From Candidatus Rokuibacteriota bacterium (GTDB taxonomy: Bacteria > JAUVQV01): a DNA stretch of 9,720 nucleotides. Each line of letters opens with the position of its first letter. Position 1 is the first letter of the stretch. Of this stretch, positions 1 through 6,638 are shown one piece after another. The notes below the pieces were generated by a model. It was not told where the DNA came from. It did not search any database and worked only from the letters and a program-made list of their open reading frames with translations. The stretch is taken from NCBI GenBank assembly GCA_030597995.1, contig JAUVQV010000016.1:1-9720 (forward strand). Direction: 5' to 3'. The position numbers and the translations under genes were made by a program.

Positions 1-111
1 CGACACAGGAATAGCAGGGCTATTTCGAGGAGGAGCAACGCCGTCAGCAGGGATGAATCGTCGCCCAGAATGGACAAGATATTTTCTCACAGGCCCAAAG
101 GTTCGGAGACG

Positions 112-1779
112 ATGACGTACCGGGTTCTGGCCCTGAAGTGGCGTCCACAGAAGTTCGAAGAGGTGGTGGGGCAGGAGCACGTGACCCGCACTCTCCAGAA
201 CGCTGTCCGGGCAGAGAGGGTTCCCCACGCGTTTCTTTTGACCGGCAGCAGGGGGGTGGGGAAGACTACCACCGCCCGACTCCTGGCCAAGGCCCTCGTC
301 TGCGAGCACGGGCCCACTCCGGACCCCTGCAATCGCTGCCGTCACTGCCGGGAGGTAACAGAGGGACGCTCGCTCGACGTCCTGGAGATCGACGGCGCCT
401 CCAACCGCGGAATAGACGAGATCCGGGAACTGCGAGAGAACGTCCGTTACGCCCCGGCGGCGGCCCGCATGAAGATCTACGTGATCGATGAAGTCCACAT
501 GCTGACCAAGGAGGCGTTCAACGCCCTCCTGAAGACCCTGGAGGAACCCCCCTCGCACGTGAAATTTGTCTTCGCAACCACTGAGGTCTCCAGGGTCCCG
601 ATCACGATTCAGTCCCGGTGCCAGCGTTTCGACTTCCGTCTTTTGAGCCGCGAGGAAATCCAGGCCCAGTTAAGGAAGATCTCTGATGAGGAAGGGATCG
701 AAATCAGTTCGGCGGCGCTGGCCACTATTGCCGGTGCGTCCGAGGGCAGTCTCCGGGACGGCGAGAGCCTCCTGGACCAGGTCCTGGCCTACTGCGGACA
801 AAAGGTAAAGGATCAGGAGGTCTACCAGGCCCTGGGACTGCCGGAGGAGGTTACCGTCTTTGAGTTCCTGGAGGGATTGGTCAAGAGGCGTGGTGAGGAC
901 TGTCTCCGCATCCTTGACCGGGTGGCGAGCGCCGGCCTCGAACCGAGGGCGTTTGCCCGAGAGGTTTTGAATGGTCTCCGTCATCTGGCTGTCCTCAAGG
1001 CCTCAACGGAGCTGGCAGAACTGGTGCCCGTGTCTCAGGAGGGCCGGAACCGTCTCCGGGAGATGGCAGATTCCGTCAGCCCCGGGAGAATCCAGTCCCT
1101 CTTCGAAATGTTTATCCGCTCCGAAGCCGAGCTCAAAACAACCTCCTTTCCTCGAATGCTTTTGGAGCTGACGGTCGTTCGGGCGGTCCGACTGGAGGAG
1201 GTAGAGGATTTGCAGTCGCTTCTTCAGCGCCTGGAAGATGCGGAGGGGAGGTTGTCGGCCCGCCCCGCTCCGCCATCGGAATCCCGCCCCAAAGAGCCCG
1301 AGAAGAAAGACCAGGAGCCGAAACTCATTCTCGAAACCCCTGCCGGGGAAGAGCAGGAGGGTGGGAACACTCCCAGCTTCGCGCCCACCGACGGCGGGGA
1401 GGACCTCTTTCGCCGGCTCGTCCAGCGGGTGAGAAAGGAAGGAATGGTCATCGCCTCCTTTTTGGAGCAGGGTCGCGTGACGAAAACCAGCGCGTCGGAG
1501 TTGGAAATCGCCTTCGATCCCGGCAATACGCTTTTTCTGGACACCCTTCGGGAAACCGACCACCTCAGCATGCTCCGCCGCGTGGCTCACGAGCTTTTGG
1601 GCCGCCGGGTAGGGGTCAGCCTGGTGGTGCGGGGGGAAGAGGAAAAACAACCGAAGGCCGATGCGGTCCGAGAGTCGGACTTAAAAAAAAAGCGGCGACG
1701 CGAGTCCCTGGAGCACCCGGTGATACAAGAGGCCCTGACGGTTTTTCAGGCACAGGTCGTCGACATTAAGTTTTTGTGA
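112..1779 (+). CDS. dnaX: DNA polymerase III subunit gamma/tau
   Basis: Clamp-loader ATPase of the replicative polymerase; in the cytoplasm it loads the sliding clamp and, in tau form, ties polymerase to helicase. Counting from the ATG at 112 (555 aa), the sequence shows the N-terminal RVLALKWRP motif, Walker A GSRGVGKT (45-52), four zinc-ligand cysteines (64, 73, 76, 79), Walker B DEVH (125-128), an SRC arginine-finger motif (167-169) and sensor-2 GSLRD (211-215). A charged Pro/Glu/Lys linker (about 385-430) precedes a C-terminal domain. The frame is open to the window edge and another ATG lies at 70. I chose 112 because the zinc cysteines then fall at the same numbers as in E. coli DnaX. 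A GGAG lies only 3 nt upstream, so initiation may depend on coupling to an upstream reading frame ending at 115. First gene of the dnaX-ebfC-recR cluster. An A9 tract near the 3' end may cause slippage. Confidence 0.97.
   Translation: MTYRVLALKWRPQKFEEVVGQEHVTRTLQNAVRAERVPHAFLLTGSRGVGKTTTARLLAKALVCEHGPTPDPCNRCRHCREVTEGRSLDVLEIDGASNRGIDEIRELRENVRYAPAAARMKIYVIDEVHMLTKEAFNALLKTLEEPPSHVKFVFATTEVSRVPITIQSRCQRFDFRLLSREEIQAQLRKISDEEGIEISSAALATIAGASEGSLRDGESLLDQVLAYCGQKVKDQEVYQALGLPEEVTVFEFLEGLVKRRGEDCLRILDRVASAGLEPRAFAREVLNGLRHLAVLKASTELAELVPVSQEGRNRLREMADSVSPGRIQSLFEMFIRSEAELKTTSFPRMLLELTVVRAVRLEEVEDLQSLLQRLEDAEGRLSARPAPPSESRPKEPEKKDQEPKLILETPAGEEQEGGNTPSFAPTDGGEDLFRRLVQRVRKEGMVIASFLEQGRVTKTSASELEIAFDPGNTLFLDTLRETDHLSMLRRVAHELLGRRVGVSLVVRGEEEKQPKADAVRESDLKKKRRRESLEHPVIQEALTVFQAQVVDIKFL
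1665..1691 (+). other. Hairpin plus A9 candidate slippage site inside dnaX
   Basis: Seen directly: GTCCGA (1666-1671) and TCGGAC (1675-1680) form a perfect 6-bp inverted repeat around a GAG loop, and nine consecutive A residues (1683-1691) follow after two T. The tract encodes Leu-Lys-Lys-Lys. One extra A in the mRNA would replace the last 28 residues with 25 others, stopping at 1767-1769. One A fewer would add 10 residues and stop at 1721-1723. A homopolymer directly behind an RNA hairpin is a known configuration for RNA-polymerase slippage, and dnaX is a classical recoded gene, by ribosomal frameshift in E. coli and by slippage on A9 in Thermus thermophilus. Whether this site slips is unproven; a plain lysine-rich run is the alternative. 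Confidence 0.4.
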
Positions 1780-1870
1780 GGCGAGGGGATCAGGCGGATG
1801 CTGACCGGGGGACGGTTTGGCACCGCGAGCGAAACAGCCCGTTAAAGACTGCGTGAGGGAGGAATAAGGG

Positions 1871-2182
1871 GTGAAGCAAATACGAAATTTAATGAAACAG
1901 GCGCAGCAGATGCAGGCCAGGATCGCGGAGCTGCAGGGAGAGATGGCCGAACGCCGGGAAGAGGCGACGGCCGGGGGCGGGGTAGTGACGGCAGTCGCCA
2001 ACGGCCGGGGAGAGCTGGTGGACCTGAAGATTTCCCCGGAGGTGGTCCGGGCCGAAGAGGTCGAGATGCTCCAGGACCTGGTCCTGGCCGCGGTGAACGA
2101 GTCCCTGCGGAAAGCCAAGGAGGCAATGGAGGAAGAGGTCAAGAAGGTAACCGGAGGTTTGGGCCTGCCGGGCTTGATGTAG
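1871..2182 (+). CDS. ebfC: YbaB/EbfC family nucleoid-associated protein
   Basis: Small DNA-binding, nucleoid-associated protein, 103 aa, the usual family length. The N-terminal half is a Gln/Glu-rich amphipathic helix (LMKQAQQMQARIAELQGEM). It is followed by the family core: a glycine-rich turn, VVTAVANGRGELVDLKISPEV, then a C-terminal helix (LVLAAVNESLRKAKEAMEEEV) and a short Gly/Leu tail. The start is GTG at 1871, supported by the strong ribosome-binding site GAGGGAGGA at 1855-1863. It lies 91 nt after dnaX and 31 nt before recR, and this dnaX-ybaB-recR order is conserved across many bacteria, so co-transcription is likely. The family forms homodimers that bind DNA. Its link to RecR in recombination is suggested mainly by gene order; no individual function can be read from the sequence. 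Confidence 0.95.
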   Translation: MKQIRNLMKQAQQMQARIAELQGEMAERREEATAGGGVVTAVANGRGELVDLKISPEVVRAEEVEMLQDLVLAAVNESLRKAKEAMEEEVKKVTGGLGLPGLM

Positions 2183-2213
2183 CCGGCGGGCAACCCCCTC
2201 TTTATTGCCACCA

Positions 2214-2810
2214 ATGGGTTATACAAAATCCACGGACAGGCTGATCGCAGAGTTTAACCGCCTGCCGGGCGTTGGACGGAAGGCGGCCCAGAGGATGGTC
2301 CTCCACATCCTCAAGCTACCGCGTGAAGAAGCGGCGCGGCTGGCGCGGCTGATCCTGGAGGTGAAGAAGAAGACCAGAGACTGCTCTCTCTGCTACAACC
2401 TGACGGAAGCCGACCCCTGCCCCATCTGCTCCGACCGGGAGCGTGACAAAGAGCTGCTGTGTGTCGTTGAAGAACCCCACGACCTGGTGGCCCTGGAGAG
2501 AACCAGGGCCTATCGGGGACTCTACCATGTGCTCGGAGGGGTCCTCTCGCCGCTGGAGGGAGTCGGACCGGACGAACTCAAGATAGAGGAGCTGGTGGAG
2601 CGGCTTAAAGGCAGCGCATTTCGTGAGGTGGTGGTGGCCACTAATCCCACCATAGAGGGAGAGGCCACCGCCCTCTACCTGGGGAAGCTGCTGAAGCCTT
2701 TAGGAGTGGCAGTCACTCGTCTGGCCCGCGGGGTCCCGGTGGGCGGCGAACTGGAGTACCTGGACGACATCACCCTGACGAAAGCCATCGAGAACAGGAA
2801 GCACGCATAA
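2214..2810 (+). CDS. recR: Recombination mediator protein RecR
   Basis: Recombinational repair protein that, with RecO (and RecF), helps load RecA onto SSB-coated single-stranded gaps. From the ATG at 2214 it is 198 aa, typical for RecR. Visible in order: a helix-hairpin-helix (LPGVGRKAAQRM, 17-28), a four-cysteine zinc finger (C57, C60, C69, C72), a Toprim domain beginning at LLCVVEEPHDL, and the C-terminal RLARGVPVGGELEYLDDITL segment with the Walker-B-like region. The zinc cysteines have the same numbering as in E. coli RecR, which favours the ATG at 2214 over the in-frame TTG at 2205. No good Shine-Dalgarno sequence precedes either start, so translation may be coupled to ebfC, which ends 31 nt upstream. 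Last gene of the cluster; no T-rich terminator hairpin is visible after it. Confidence 0.96.
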   Translation: MGYTKSTDRLIAEFNRLPGVGRKAAQRMVLHILKLPREEAARLARLILEVKKKTRDCSLCYNLTEADPCPICSDRERDKELLCVVEEPHDLVALERTRAYRGLYHVLGGVLSPLEGVGPDELKIEELVERLKGSAFREVVVATNPTIEGEATALYLGKLLKPLGVAVTRLARGVPVGGELEYLDDITLTKAIENRKHA

Positions 2811-2939
2811 CACGCCCGGCGGCAGCGACCAACTATTTGCTTTTGGACAAAACGTGATATTCTGGGTACTCTGCGTGAGACGTCGGTTGCTGGAATTTAA
2901 TGGCGTACTCTGAGTTCTGATAGCTGACGAGGAGAGCTG

Positions 2940-3512
2940 ATGAAAGAAATAACCGAGATCAGGTGGCACGGCCGCGCGGGGCAGGGGACGGTCTCCGCGG
3001 CCAAGGTGCTGGCGGACACGGCCCTGGCGGCCGGACGCTTTGTCCAGGCCTTTCCAGAGTATGGACCGGAGCGGGAGGGGGCACCGGTGCGGGCGTACAA
3101 CCGTATCGCGAAGGTGCCTTTTTCCATCTACTGCGAGATCGAGCACCCCGGAGTGGTAATCGTGATCGACCCCACCCTGTTGAACACCGTAGACTTTCAA
3201 GAAGGGGCAACCGAGAACACCGCCTACGTCATCAACAGCCCCCTGCAGCCGGCCGAGGTCAAAGGGAAGTACGGTCTCGGCGACAACCCGCTCTATACTG
3301 TGGACGCCACCGGGATCTCACTCGAGGTGCTGGGGAAAAACATTCCCAATACCCCCACGCTGGGGGCCCTGGCCAGAGCGACCGGAGTGGTAGGCCTCGA
3401 GGGACTGCTGGAGAATGTCAAGGAGGTGTTCGGGAAAAAACTGTCACCCGAGATCATCGACAAGAATCTGCAGGTGGTGCGCCGGGGATTCCAGGAGGTG
3501 AGGGGCGTATGA
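2940..3512 (+). CDS. porC: 2-oxoacid:ferredoxin oxidoreductase, gamma subunit (PorC-like)
   Basis: Gamma subunit of a four-subunit oxidoreductase that converts a 2-oxoacid (probably pyruvate) plus CoA to acyl-CoA, CO2 and reduced ferredoxin in the cytoplasm. The 190-aa protein has the family signature HGRAGQGTVSAAKVLA (10-24), the FPEYGPEREGAPVRAY segment (about 39-54), and the later NTPTLGALARATG motif. Length and order fit stand-alone PorC. The ATG at 2940 follows a clear ribosome-binding site (GAGGAGAG, 2929-2936). It is the first gene of porCDAB. The 129-nt gap after recR is likely to hold the operon's promoter, but no convincing -35/-10 pair stands out. The stop overlaps the porD start in an ATGA. 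Substrate choice among pyruvate and other 2-oxoacids cannot be read from this subunit. Confidence 0.93.
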   Translation: MKEITEIRWHGRAGQGTVSAAKVLADTALAAGRFVQAFPEYGPEREGAPVRAYNRIAKVPFSIYCEIEHPGVVIVIDPTLLNTVDFQEGATENTAYVINSPLQPAEVKGKYGLGDNPLYTVDATGISLEVLGKNIPNTPTLGALARATGVVGLEGLLENVKEVFGKKLSPEIIDKNLQVVRRGFQEVRGV

Positions 3513-3811
3513 GCGAGAAGAAGAAAGGCTGGAGAGAGATCCCTATCGGTGGCGTGATCACCGAGCCGGGGACATCGCACGCCTACCACACCGGTGGCTG
3601 GCGGACGTACCGTCCGGTCCACGACCCGGACAAGTGTACCGACTGCCTTTTCTGCTGGCTCTTCTGCCCGGACTCGGCGATCAGTGTCAAGGACGGCAAA
3701 TTCGAGAGATTCAACCTGGATCACTGCAAGGGCTGCGGGATCTGCGCCGAGGAGTGTCCGTCGAAGATCAGGGCCATTACCATGGTCGGAGAAGAGGAGT
3801 TTTCCGAGTAG
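3509..3811 (+). CDS. porD: 2-oxoacid:ferredoxin oxidoreductase, delta (ferredoxin) subunit
   Basis: Electron-transfer subunit of the Por complex: 100 aa with two bacterial-type [4Fe-4S] binding motifs, CxxCxxCxxxCP at Cys43, 46, 49, 53 and again at Cys73, 76, 79, 83. It relays electrons from the thiamine site, via the cluster in beta, to free ferredoxin. The N-terminal extension (WREIPIGGVITEPGTSHAYHTGGWRTYRPV) is typical of PorD and contacts the other subunits. The frame is open far upstream, but the ATG at 3509 is chosen because it overlaps the porC stop as ATGA and follows AGGAGGTGAGG (3493-3503). Translational coupling to porC is therefore likely. All eight cluster cysteines are present. 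A gap of 18 nt separates it from porA. Confidence 0.95.
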   Translation: MSEKKKGWREIPIGGVITEPGTSHAYHTGGWRTYRPVHDPDKCTDCLFCWLFCPDSAISVKDGKFERFNLDHCKGCGICAEECPSKIRAITMVGEEEFSE

Positions 3812-3829
3812 GGGCGAGAGGAGACACTA

Positions 3830-5017
3830 ATGGGCAAGAAAAAAGTAGCAGCCATGACGGGGAACGAGGCCGTGGCCGAGGCCATGCGCCAGGTCACCCC
3901 CGACGTCTGCGCCGCCTACCCGATCACCCCCTCGACCCAGGTGATGGAGACCTTCGCGCAGTTTGTGGCCGACGGCCGGGTGCCGACCAACCTGGTGACC
4001 ACCGAGAGCGAGCACTCTGCCATGAGCGCCTGTATCGGAGCCGCCGCCGCCGGGGGGCGCGTGATGACCGCCACCTCCGCCAACGGGCTGGCCCTGATGT
4101 GGGAAATGCTCTACATTGCTTCGGGGACCCGCCTTCCGATCGTGATGGCGGTTGTCAACAGGGCGCTCTCCGGGCCGCTCAACATCCACGGCGACCATTC
4201 CGACTCCATGGGGGCGCGGGATTCGGGCTGGATCCAGCTCTATTCCGAAAACGGCCAGGAGGCGTACGACAATGTGATCCAGGCCATCCCGATCTCGGAG
4301 GAGATGAAGGTTCGACTGCCGGTGATGGTCTGCCTGGACGGGTTTACCATCAGCCACTCCATTGAGCGCCTGGAGCTTTTAGAGGATACCCGGGTGCGGG
4401 AGCTTATCGGGGAATACCGACCGCACTATCCCCTGCTTGATGTCGACCATCCGGTGACCTACGGCCCGGTGGACCTCCAGGACTACTACACCGAGCACAA
4501 GAGGCAGCAGGTGGAGGCGATGTCCGAGGCCGGAGAGGTGATCCGCCGGCAGGCGGAGCGGTTCGCCGCCCTCACCGGGAGGCAGTACGGCAACTTCGCC
4601 ACCTACCGCCTCGAGGACGCGGAGATTGGAGTCCTCTCCCTCAGTTCCTCCGCCGGCACCATCAGGGAAGTGGTGGACGAGATGCGGGCCGAGGGGATTC
4701 GAGTCGGGAGCATGAAGCTGCGGGTGTTCCGCCCCTTCCCGGCGGCGGAGCTGGCCGCTGCCTTGGAGCACCTCAAGGTCCTGGCGGTCCTGGACCGGTC
4801 CGACTCTTTCGGGGCCTCCGGGGGACCGGTCTTCCACGAGGTGCGCTCCGCCCTCTATGAAACCCCGCGGAGGCCGCTGGCGGCAAACTTCATCTACGGA
4901 CTGGGCGGAAGAGACCTGTCGCTGGAGGATGGCCGGCGGTTGATACGGCGGCTCAAGGCCTATGCCGAGACCGGCACCGTGGACAGCAGCTACGAATACC
5001 TGCAGGTTCGGGAGTGA
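3830..5017 (+). CDS. porA: 2-oxoacid:ferredoxin oxidoreductase, alpha subunit (PorA-like)
   Basis: Alpha subunit, 395 aa, the normal length for four-subunit PorA. It supplies the pyrimidine-side half of the thiamine-diphosphate site and contacts the substrate. Visible are YPITPST (30-36), the TTESEHSAMS segment with the conserved Glu59/Glu61, TSANGLALMWE (82-92), and NRALSGPLNIHGDHSDSM (110-127), whose Arg111 corresponds to the substrate-contacting arginine of characterised pyruvate:ferredoxin oxidoreductases. The C-terminal half holds the domain with VLDRSDSFGASGG (around 322) and a GLGGRDL motif close to the end. The ribosome-binding site is GAGGAGA at 3818-3824 and the start is ATG at 3830. 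Its stop lies 13 nt before the preferred porB start. Pyruvate is the most likely substrate, but related 2-oxoacids such as 2-oxoisovalerate cannot be excluded. Confidence 0.95.
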   Translation: MGKKKVAAMTGNEAVAEAMRQVTPDVCAAYPITPSTQVMETFAQFVADGRVPTNLVTTESEHSAMSACIGAAAAGGRVMTATSANGLALMWEMLYIASGTRLPIVMAVVNRALSGPLNIHGDHSDSMGARDSGWIQLYSENGQEAYDNVIQAIPISEEMKVRLPVMVCLDGFTISHSIERLELLEDTRVRELIGEYRPHYPLLDVDHPVTYGPVDLQDYYTEHKRQQVEAMSEAGEVIRRQAERFAALTGRQYGNFATYRLEDAEIGVLSLSSSAGTIREVVDEMRAEGIRVGSMKLRVFRPFPAAELAAALEHLKVLAVLDRSDSFGASGGPVFHEVRSALYETPRRPLAANFIYGLGGRDLSLEDGRRLIRRLKAYAETGTVDSSYEYLQVRE

Positions 5018-5022
5018 GGAGG
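5017..5022 (+). promoter_or_regulatory. Ribosome-binding site that decides the porB start
   Basis: AGGAGG overlaps the porA stop codon. It lies only 2 nt before the ATG at 5025 but 8 nt before the in-frame GTG at 5031. The spacing favours GTG 5031 as the start of porB, even though automatic callers would probably choose the ATG or a longer upstream start at 4962. Confidence 0.7.
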
Positions 5023-5030
5023 GAATGACA

Positions 5031-5972
5031 GTGGCCGGTTTTTCAGTCAAGCTCAAAGAGATCTCGACCAAGCCGGAGCTTCTGGCCGGAGGCCACCGGC
5101 TCTGCGCCGGGTGCGTCGCCCCGGTTATCGTCCGTCACATACTGTTGGCGGCGGACTATCCGGTCCTGGCGGCCAACTCCACCGGCTGCCTCGAGGTCGG
5201 AACCTCGATCTATCCCTTTACCTCCTGGAGGGTGCCGTGGTTCCACAGCGCCTTCGAGAACGCCGCCGCCACCATCACCGGGATGGAGGCGATGTACCAG
5301 TCGCTGAAGAAACAGGGGAAGATCCCGGCCGATAAAGTCTTGAAGTTCGTCGCCTTCAGCGGCGACGGCGGGACCTACGACATCGGCTTGCAGTCCCTCT
5401 CGGGGGCCATCGAGCGCGGTCACGATTTTCTGTACGTCTGCTACGACAACGGGGCCTACATGAACACCGGGATCCAGCGCTCCAGTTCCACCCCGCTCGG
5501 AGCGGCGACGACCACCAGCCCCAAGGGGAGCGTCATCCCGGGGAAGCAGCAGTGGCGGAAGGACCTTACAGCCATCATCGCCGCTCACGACATCCCGTAT
5601 GCCGCCCAGGCCTCCCCCTCGCACTGGCGGGACCTGATGCTCAAGACCAAAAAGGCACTGGCCACCGAGGGCCCGAGCTTCCTGAATGTCATCTCCACCT
5701 GCCACCGGGGGTGGAGAAGCCAGCCCGCGAAATCCATCGACATCCTGCGGGTGGCGGTGAACACCTGTTTCTGGCCTCTCTACGAGGTGGAGAAACGGAA
5801 GGTAACCATCAACTACCGGCCCCGGGAAAAAAGGCCGGTCACCGAGTGGTTGAAGCCTCAGGGCCGTTTCCGGCACCTCTTCGCCCCTGAGAACGAGCAC
5901 ATCCTGACCGCTTTACAGGAGGGAATCGACCGGGAATGGGAGTGGTTGCAGAAGCTCGCGGCCTTGGAGTAA
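5031..5972 (+). CDS. porB: 2-oxoacid:ferredoxin oxidoreductase, beta subunit (PorB-like)
   Basis: Catalytic beta subunit (313 aa from GTG 5031) holding thiamine diphosphate and the proximal [4Fe-4S] cluster. It shows the CAGC pair (Cys25, Cys28), TGC (Cys53) and a fourth cysteine (Cys224), the four expected cluster ligands. The thiamine/magnesium motif is GDGGTYDIG (from Gly111) followed by YDNGAYMNTG (Asn140, Asn145). The segment around Cys224 reads TCHRGW where many pyruvate-specific enzymes have PCPTGW; the cysteine is kept but its neighbours differ. After it come the usual VNTCFWPLYEVE and a C-terminal PVTEWLKPQGRFRHL segment. It is the last gene of porCDAB. Possible weak terminator hairpins follow before the mglB promoter. 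The ATG at 5025 is the alternative start, adding two residues. Confidence 0.95.
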   Translation: MAGFSVKLKEISTKPELLAGGHRLCAGCVAPVIVRHILLAADYPVLAANSTGCLEVGTSIYPFTSWRVPWFHSAFENAAATITGMEAMYQSLKKQGKIPADKVLKFVAFSGDGGTYDIGLQSLSGAIERGHDFLYVCYDNGAYMNTGIQRSSSTPLGAATTTSPKGSVIPGKQQWRKDLTAIIAAHDIPYAAQASPSHWRDLMLKTKKALATEGPSFLNVISTCHRGWRSQPAKSIDILRVAVNTCFWPLYEVEKRKVTINYRPREKRPVTEWLKPQGRFRHLFAPENEHILTALQEGIDREWEWLQKLAALE

Positions 5973-6002
5973 GCGGCTTCCACCCCCGACCGGTTACAGA
6001 AA

Positions 6003-6054
6003 GGCCCACTACGCAGGGGGCCGCCCACCAGCCCGAACGTGGGGTGGTGTTATT
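6003..6054 (+). terminator. Possible weak terminator after porB
   Basis: Two stem-loops follow the por operon. GGCCC (6003-6007) pairs with GGGCC (6018-6022). CACCA-G-CCC (6026-6034) pairs with GGG-TGGTG (6042-6049), with one bulged G, followed by TTATT. The stems are GC-rich but there is no true T run, so intrinsic termination would be inefficient. The position between the por genes and the mglB promoter is what makes the call plausible. Confidence 0.3.
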
Positions 6055-6082
6055 GCGAAACGCGGCATTTTATTAGTATAAT
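6053..6082 (+). promoter_or_regulatory. Sigma-70-type promoter for mglBA
   Basis: TTGCGA (6053-6058) and a perfect TATAAT (6077-6082) are separated by 18 bp in an AT-rich patch unusual for this window. Transcription should begin near 6089, about 40 nt before the mglB start. This separates mglBA expression from the por operon. No operator-like palindrome is visible across it. Confidence 0.7.
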
Positions 6083-6127
6083 TCACAGATCAGCGATCGG
6101 AGCAAAAGAGAAGCGGGGGAAAGGCCT

Positions 6128-6625
6128 TTGACGACCAACACCGACATGGTCCTCTTCGAGGAAGAGTTCAAGGAAATCGTCAAGGAGGTAGAAAAACTCT
6201 GCCGCGACGCCAGCGCCAAGACAGTGTTTCTCGTTGACAAGAACGGCCAGCTCATCGCCTCTTCCGGTGACGCCGGCGATATCGACACCACGTCCCTGGC
6301 CTCTCTCACCGCCGGCACCATCGCCGCGACCGGCGGTCTGGCAAACCTCCTGGGAGAAAAGGAATTCTCCATCCTCTTCCACGAGGGAGAGCGGGACCAC
6401 CTCCACATCTCCCTGGTGGGAGACCGGGTGATCCTGGTGGTGATATTCGACAACCGCACCTCTCTGGGGCTGGTCCGGCTGCGGGTGAAGAGGGCGTCGG
6501 AAAGCCTGGCCCGCATCTTCGAGACCATCGTCCACACGACGGAGCAACAGAATACCAACGGTGTAGGAGCCCAGTCGCCCTTCGCCGAGATCACCGAAGA
6601 CGACATCGACAACCTCTTCCGCTGA
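6128..6625 (+). CDS. mglB: Roadblock/LC7 protein, MglB-type regulator of MglA
   Basis: Cytoplasmic Roadblock/LC7-fold protein, 165 aa. In Myxococcus, MglB is the GTPase-activating partner of MglA and marks the lagging pole. The sequence matches the MglB pattern throughout: [16 protein letters not shown] (about 34-49), [21 protein letters not shown], the [41 protein letters not shown] core, and the C-terminal [15 protein letters not shown] tail that is characteristic of this subfamily. The start is taken as TTG 6128, behind GGGGGAAAGG (6115-6124); the next in-frame ATG (6146) has no ribosome-binding site. It sits under its own promoter and 13 nt before mglA, so the two are co-transcribed. Assignment to MglB rather than a generic Roadblock protein rests on the adjacent mglA and the conserved tail. 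Confidence 0.92.
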   Translation: MTTNTDMVLFEEEFKEIVKEVEKLCRDASAKTVFLVDKNGQLIASSGDAGDIDTTSLASLTAGTIAATGGLANLLGEKEFSILFHEGERDHLHISLVGDRVILVVIFDNRTSLGLVRLRVKRASESLARIFETIVHTTEQQNTNGVGAQSPFAEITEDDIDNLFR

Positions 6626-6638
6626 CGGGAGGAATTTC

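Noticed and set aside
1..60. Possible 3' end of the signal recognition particle RNA, often found upstream of dnaX
   Set aside because: AGGAATAGCAGGGC only loosely resembles the conserved GGAAGGAAGCAGC core, and no matching stem can be traced within the window.
70..111. Longer dnaX start at ATG 70
   Set aside because: The 14 extra residues do not match the family, and the zinc-cysteine numbering agrees with the ATG at 112.
2963..3508. Long open frame ahead of porD in the same frame
   Set aside because: It lies antiphase inside porC, and its translation is low-complexity Arg/Gly/Pro. The porD start at 3509 has a ribosome-binding site and an ATGA overlap.
4962..5030. Longer porB start inside porA
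   Set aside because: The added residues overlap the porA C terminus, have no ribosome-binding site and do not resemble PorB.
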